DNA from: Pseudomonadota bacterium
GTDB lineage: Bacteria; Pseudomonadota; Gammaproteobacteria; Burkholderiales; Gallionellaceae
Assembly: GCA_021821945.1 (NCBI GenBank)
Contig: JAJZTF010000009.1
Coordinates: 1-64,000, forward strand
Direction: 5' to 3'
Length of the DNA: 64,000 nt
The position numbers and the translations under genes were made by a program. Below the pieces are notes generated by a model. That model was given only the letters and a program-made list of their open reading frames with translations. It was not told the DNA's origin and did no database searches. Shown one piece after another: positions 58,878-64,000 of this stretch. Within the stretch, counting starts at the first letter, position 1. Every line of letters starts with the position of its first letter.

Positions 58878-58888
58878 ATTGTAACAAT
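58878..58888. promoter_or_regulatory. Short palindrome ATTGT-A-ACAAT upstream of the ACP-led operon
   Basis: Direct reading; possible operator, function unknown. Confidence 0.25.
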
Positions 58889-58990
58889 AGGAGCTTAGGA
58901 TTTCCGGATGGATATGGGAAGCACCAAACCCGATGCAACTTTATCTTCATCCGGTGGTCACATTCATGTTTTGAAGCGCGGGGAGGTATC

Positions 58991-59281
58991 ATGCCAAATC
59001 TTGTTGAACTCTATACATTCGACGGGCCGGTTTATGTCGATACCAGGGAGCTGGACAGCGGCATCACCAATCTGAAGGCATATACATGCGAAGGCCTGTG
59101 GTTCCCCGATGCGAGGGTGCAGCGTGAGAAGCTCTTTGCATCGCGGGACCTGGCGGAACAGAATTACAACCGCATCCTGGTCGATCTTTGCAACCGGTCG
59201 CGGCGCCATACCGACAGGCAGCCTGACGTGGGCATGATGCCGAGGATCAGGGAAGACAGCCCGCTCAGGGCCTTGCATTGA
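58991..59281 (+). CDS. Hypothetical small protein
   Basis: 96-aa ORF preceded by gggag SD-like sequence; no family recognised. Confidence 0.5.
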   Translation: MPNLVELYTFDGPVYVDTRELDSGITNLKAYTCEGLWFPDARVQREKLFASRDLAEQNYNRILVDLCNRSRRHTDRQPDVGMMPRIREDSPLRALH

Positions 59282-59657
59282 CTTCGGGCACGCCGCTGGC
59301 GGGTTGCTGCATCGTTGCGGCGTGTTTTTGCTTTGCCTGCTCTTTGATCTTCTCGCGCTCTTCCTTGGGTATATGGCTGAAGGCGCGGTATTTTTCTCGT
59401 GCCGCCTGGCGCTGCTCGGGGGTCAGGCTGGCCCATCTGGCGAGCCTGTTAGAGAATCGCCTCTTCTGATCCGGGGTCAATTTGGGATACTGCTGGGCCA
59501 GATGGCGGAAGTTGTGCTGGGCCTTTTCAGGCAGGCTGCCCCACTGTGTCTGGATGGGGGCCAATGCCGCCTGTTCGGCCGGCGGAAGCGAGCTCCAGGG
59601 TTCGGCTGCTGCCAGGGGGGCGAAAAAGCAGAAAGCGGCGATGAATAGCGTTCTCAT
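59265..59657 (-). CDS. DUF3106-type exported protein
   Basis: Signal peptide; WSSLPPAEQAALAPIQTQWGSLPEKAQHNFRHLAQQYPKLTPDQKRRFSNRLARWASLTPEQRQAAREKYR. Confidence 0.8.
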   Translation of the reverse strand: MRTLFIAAFCFFAPLAAAEPWSSLPPAEQAALAPIQTQWGSLPEKAQHNFRHLAQQYPKLTPDQKRRFSNRLARWASLTPEQRQAAREKYRAFSHIPKEEREKIKEQAKQKHAATMQQPASGVPEVNARP

Positions 59658-59660
59658 GCG

Positions 59661-60008
59661 TTATTTGTCGACATACGCGTCCATCGGCATGTCCCCGGTC
59701 AGTATGGCCAGATCCGGATTCTGGCGCTCCTGCAGGCTGTTCCAGAATACGGCGGTACCTGTGACAATCACCAGCAGCACGATGGCTGCCAGCACCCATT
59801 GGTGGGTTCGATGGGGAAGCAGATCGTGGGCTTTGTGGCCGAATCCGATGAGGGAGAATGCGGGATCGCTGGCGCGCTGCCGCTGCAGCGCGAGCGAGCG
59901 GCTTTCATCCAGCGCAGACACGATTTCTGCGTCCAGATGCTGGGCGCTTTGCGTGAGCAGGGCAGCGATCCGTCCGTGGTCGATGCGATTGTCTGGTTGA
60001 TTTGTCAT
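59661..60008 (-). CDS. DUF3619-type membrane protein (putative anti-sigma-like)
   Basis: 115 aa, single TM, located between the sigma factor and the DUF3106 gene. Confidence 0.7.
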   Translation of the reverse strand: MTNQPDNRIDHGRIAALLTQSAQHLDAEIVSALDESRSLALQRQRASDPAFSLIGFGHKAHDLLPHRTHQWVLAAIVLLVIVTGTAVFWNSLQERQNPDLAILTGDMPMDAYVDK

Positions 60009-60574
60009 GATAGATTCACTCCTATTGCGGCGAGCATTGCTGACAATGCGTGGTTCGCCCGCGAACAGTGGGTTTTAACGCTGCCTTCCGTGCAGCCCAT
60101 TGCTTTTGCCGTTTCCGCCGTATCCAGTCCATCCCAGTAACGCAGCAGAAAGGCTTCGCGTTGACGTGCAGGCAGATTCTCCAGCGCCTCTTCTATTTTC
60201 GAGATGATCTGGTCTTGTTCCAGGGCTTTTTCAGGCATCAGGGGTACGCTCTGATTGTCGTTGTCCTGGAGCGTGTCCAGCGGATCGAATTCCTCTTCCT
60301 CGCGTTTTCCGGTGAATGCGGAAAACAGCGTGAACCAGTTGCCTCTGACCTTCTGGCGCCTGCAGTGATCGCGTATGGTATTTTGCAGGATGCGGTGGAA
60401 CAGCAGGGGCAGTTCTTCAGGTGGCTTGTCGCCATATTTCTCTGCCAGCTTGATCATCGCATCCTGCACGACATCGAGGGCTGCATGGCTGTCCTGCATC
60501 GCAAACATCGCGTGTTTGTATGCGCGACGCTCAATTCCGCCAAGAAAATCGTTCAGTTCGGCCTGGGTTGCCAG
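60005..60574 (-). CDS. RNA polymerase sigma factor (ECF/sigma-70 family), probable CTG start
   Basis: HAALDVVQDAMIKLAEKYGD ... LPARQREAFLLRYWDGLDTAETAKAMGCTEGSVKTHCSRANHAL; AAGGAG SD upstream of CTG at 60574. Confidence 0.85.
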   Translation of the reverse strand: MATQAELNDFLGGIERRAYKHAMFAMQDSHAALDVVQDAMIKLAEKYGDKPPEELPLLFHRILQNTIRDHCRRQKVRGNWFTLFSAFTGKREEEEFDPLDTLQDNDNQSVPLMPEKALEQDQIISKIEEALENLPARQREAFLLRYWDGLDTAETAKAMGCTEGSVKTHCSRANHALSAMLAAIGVNLS

Positions 60575-60718
60575 TTTTCTCTCCTTCGCTCCGGCAAATT
60601 CTAGCAAATTGCTGCAAATTCTGCCATGAACCATGCGGGTATGCATGGCGTGCGGGTTGACCAAACAGCCGTCTGCCTTTATCTTACTGTGCTCTTTTAG
60701 AATATGAAGGTATTGATC

Positions 60719-62422
60719 ATGGAGTTGAGCGGCGCGGAAATAACCATCCGTTGTTTGCAGGAAGAAGGGGTTGAATTCGTATTCGGCTATCCTGGCGGCG
60801 CGGTTCTGCATATTTACGATGCGCTTTTCCAGCAGGAAAAGGTCAAGCACATCCTTGTGCGCCACGAGCAGGCTGCTGTGCATGCCGCCGATGGCTATGC
60901 GCGGTGTTCCGACAAGGTCGGCGTGGTGCTCGTGACATCGGGCCCCGGAATCACCAATGCGGTGACCGGCATTGCGACTGCATACATGGACTCCATTCCC
61001 ATGGTCGTGATCAGCGGTCAGGTTCCGACCCATGCCATAGGCGAGGATGCCTTCCAGGAGGTCGACTCGGTCGGCATCACGCGCCCATGCGTCAAGCACA
61101 ATTTCCTGGTCAAGGACGTCAAGGACATCGCGCCCACCATCAAGAAGGCCTTCTACCTTGCAAAGTCCGGCCGGCCAGGCCCGGTCCTTGTGGACATACC
61201 CAAGGATATCTCCAATCAGAAATGCGGTTTCTCCTATCCTGAAAGCATCTCGATACGCGCCTATCATCCGCAAGGGGAAGGCGACATCGAGCAGGTCAGG
61301 AAGGCTGCAGAATTGCTGCTGGAAGCCCGCCGCCCCATGGTCTATGCAGGCGGCGGCGTGGTGCTGTCCGATTCCGCAGCCCAGCTCACGGAGCTCGTGA
61401 GACTGACGGGATTCCCCTGCACCAACACGCTGATGGGATTGGGCGGATATCCCTCGACCGACAGGCAGTTCGTCGGAATGCCCGGCATGCACGGCACCTA
61501 CGAGGCGAACATGGCGATGCAGCATTGCGATGTGCTGATCGCGATAGGCGCGCGCTTCGACGACCGCGTGGTCGGCAATGTCGAGCATTTCGCGCAGAAC
61601 CCGCGCAAGATCATCCACATCGACATAGACCCTTCCTCGATCGCCAAGCGGGTCAAGGTGGACGTGCCCATCGTCGGCGACCTGAAGCTGGTGCTGGGCC
61701 AGCTGCTGGATGTGCTGCGAAGAAGCGGCAGGAAGACCTGCGATATTTCCGACTGGTGGAAGCAGATCGGGGAATGGCGCGAATTCGGCGGCGAATTGCG
61801 CTACAGGAATTCGGACGAGATCATCAAGCCGCAATTCGTCATCGAGACGCTCTACAAGGTCACGGGCGGAGATGCCTATGTCACGTCGGACGTCGGTCAG
61901 CACCAGATGTGGGCGGCGCAGTACTACAAGTTCAATCAGCCCCGCCGCTGGATCAATTCGGGCGGTCTGGGCACCATGGGTTTCGGATTGCCGGCCGCGA
62001 TGGGCGTGCAGTTCATGCATCCGGATGCGACGGTCGCCTGCGTGACGGGGGAGGGCAGTATACAGATGAACATCCAGGAGCTTTCCACCTGCCGCCAGTA
62101 CCGTCTGCCCATCAAGGTGCTTTCCTTGAACAACCGGTATCTCGGCATGGTGCGCCAGTGGCAGCAGTTCTTCCACGGCAACCGTTTTTCGGAGTCCTAC
62201 ATGGATGCGCTGCCGGACTTTGTGAAACTGGCCGAGGCATACGGGCATGTCGGCATGCTGATCGAAAAGCCTTCCGATGTCGAACCCGCGATCAGGGAAG
62301 CCTTCGCGCGTAAGAACGATCTGGTGTTCATGGATTTCCGCACCGATCCGGCCGAGAACGTCTACCCGATGGTGCCGGGTGGCAAGGGGTTGTCTGAAGT
62401 CGTGTTGTCGGAGGATCTGTGA
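60719..62422 (+). CDS. ilvB: Acetolactate synthase large subunit
   Basis: MELSGAEITIRCLQEEGVEFVFGYPGGAVLHIYDAL ... TPP-binding GEGSIQMNIQELSTCRQY. Confidence 0.97.
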   Translation: MELSGAEITIRCLQEEGVEFVFGYPGGAVLHIYDALFQQEKVKHILVRHEQAAVHAADGYARCSDKVGVVLVTSGPGITNAVTGIATAYMDSIPMVVISGQVPTHAIGEDAFQEVDSVGITRPCVKHNFLVKDVKDIAPTIKKAFYLAKSGRPGPVLVDIPKDISNQKCGFSYPESISIRAYHPQGEGDIEQVRKAAELLLEARRPMVYAGGGVVLSDSAAQLTELVRLTGFPCTNTLMGLGGYPSTDRQFVGMPGMHGTYEANMAMQHCDVLIAIGARFDDRVVGNVEHFAQNPRKIIHIDIDPSSIAKRVKVDVPIVGDLKLVLGQLLDVLRRSGRKTCDISDWWKQIGEWREFGGELRYRNSDEIIKPQFVIETLYKVTGGDAYVTSDVGQHQMWAAQYYKFNQPRRWINSGGLGTMGFGLPAAMGVQFMHPDATVACVTGEGSIQMNIQELSTCRQYRLPIKVLSLNNRYLGMVRQWQQFFHGNRFSESYMDALPDFVKLAEAYGHVGMLIEKPSDVEPAIREAFARKNDLVFMDFRTDPAENVYPMVPGGKGLSEVVLSEDL

Positions 62423-62913
62423 TGCGCCATATCATTTCTTTGCTGATGGAAAACGAGGCGGGCGCGCTTTCCCGCGTTGCGGGGCTTTTCTCGGCCAGAG
62501 GGTATAATATCGAATCCCTGACGGTCGCACCCACCGAAGAGGCAACCCTGTCGCGCATGACCATCGTCACCAGCGGATCGGATGCGGTGATAGAACAGAT
62601 CACCAAGCAGTTGAACAAGCTGATCGACGTGGTGTCGGTGATGGATCTCAGCGAAGGCGAGCACATCGAGCGCGAACTGATGCTGGTCAAGACGCGCGCG
62701 GAGGGGGATGCCCGCGAGGAATTGAAGCGCATGACGGACATATTCCGCGGCCGCATACTGGATGTGTCCGACCATACCTACACCATAGAGCTGACGGGTT
62801 CGGGCACCAAGCTCGACAGCTTTCTGGACGCCATCGGACGCGACCTGATCCTGGAGACGGTGCGAACCGGCGCATCGGGGATAGGCCGCGGCAACAGGAT
62901 GCTGAAGCTTTGA
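62422..62913 (+). CDS. ilvN: Acetolactate synthase small (regulatory) subunit
   Basis: MRHIISLLMENEAGALSRVAGLFSARGYNIESLTVAPTE; overlaps the ilvB stop. Confidence 0.97.
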   Translation: MRHIISLLMENEAGALSRVAGLFSARGYNIESLTVAPTEEATLSRMTIVTSGSDAVIEQITKQLNKLIDVVSVMDLSEGEHIERELMLVKTRAEGDAREELKRMTDIFRGRILDVSDHTYTIELTGSGTKLDSFLDAIGRDLILETVRTGASGIGRGNRMLKL

Positions 62914-62957
62914 AGGTCGCCTGCGCGCGACGCGATGAATCTTAATTTTTTATTTGA

Positions 62958-63983
<1,026 letters not shown>

Positions 63984-64000
63984 TGGGACCCGGGATTGAG

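Noticed and set aside
60575-62248. 747-aa minus-strand ORF antisense to ilvB
   Set aside because: Only the C-terminal ~189 aa (sigma factor) is convincing. The rest is a GC-driven shadow frame of ilvB with low-complexity composition.

Overview
The window is a chromosomal segment of a GC-rich Gram-negative bacterium. Gene content and order look betaproteobacterial, possibly Nitrosomonadales or Gallionellaceae-like, but that placement is inference. Most of it is housekeeping: srkA, rsgA, phhB, orn, hemH, an RND efflux pair, tal, glgP, folD, ppa, PPi-dependent pfp, rne, rluC, ndh, rlmM, rpsF-rpsR-rplI-dnaB, tRNA-Val(GAC), priA, a sigma/DUF3619/DUF3106 operon and ilvB-ilvN-ilvC. Five regions stand out. 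(1) A 3' fragment of a histone H1-like gene built from ten 27-bp repeats, at 1-288. (2) An AT-richer module (MocR regulator plus orphan membrane protein) bracketed by ~72-bp imperfect inverted repeats at 12666-12737 and 14920-14990. (3) An orphan cbbQ/cbbO pair with no RuBisCO gene in the window, preceded by a small membrane ORF and followed by tal and glgP. (4) A long aryl-polyene/xanthomonadin-like gene cluster at about 46068-58781, with a XanB2/FkbO-type chorismatase in place of an ammonia lyase, an AMP-ligase/hotdog fusion and embedded PAP2 and NodB-like deacetylase genes. (5) A probable CTG-initiated sigma factor. No CRISPR array, prophage or complete transposase gene was seen. All calls come from reading the sequence and supplied translations; no database search was run.
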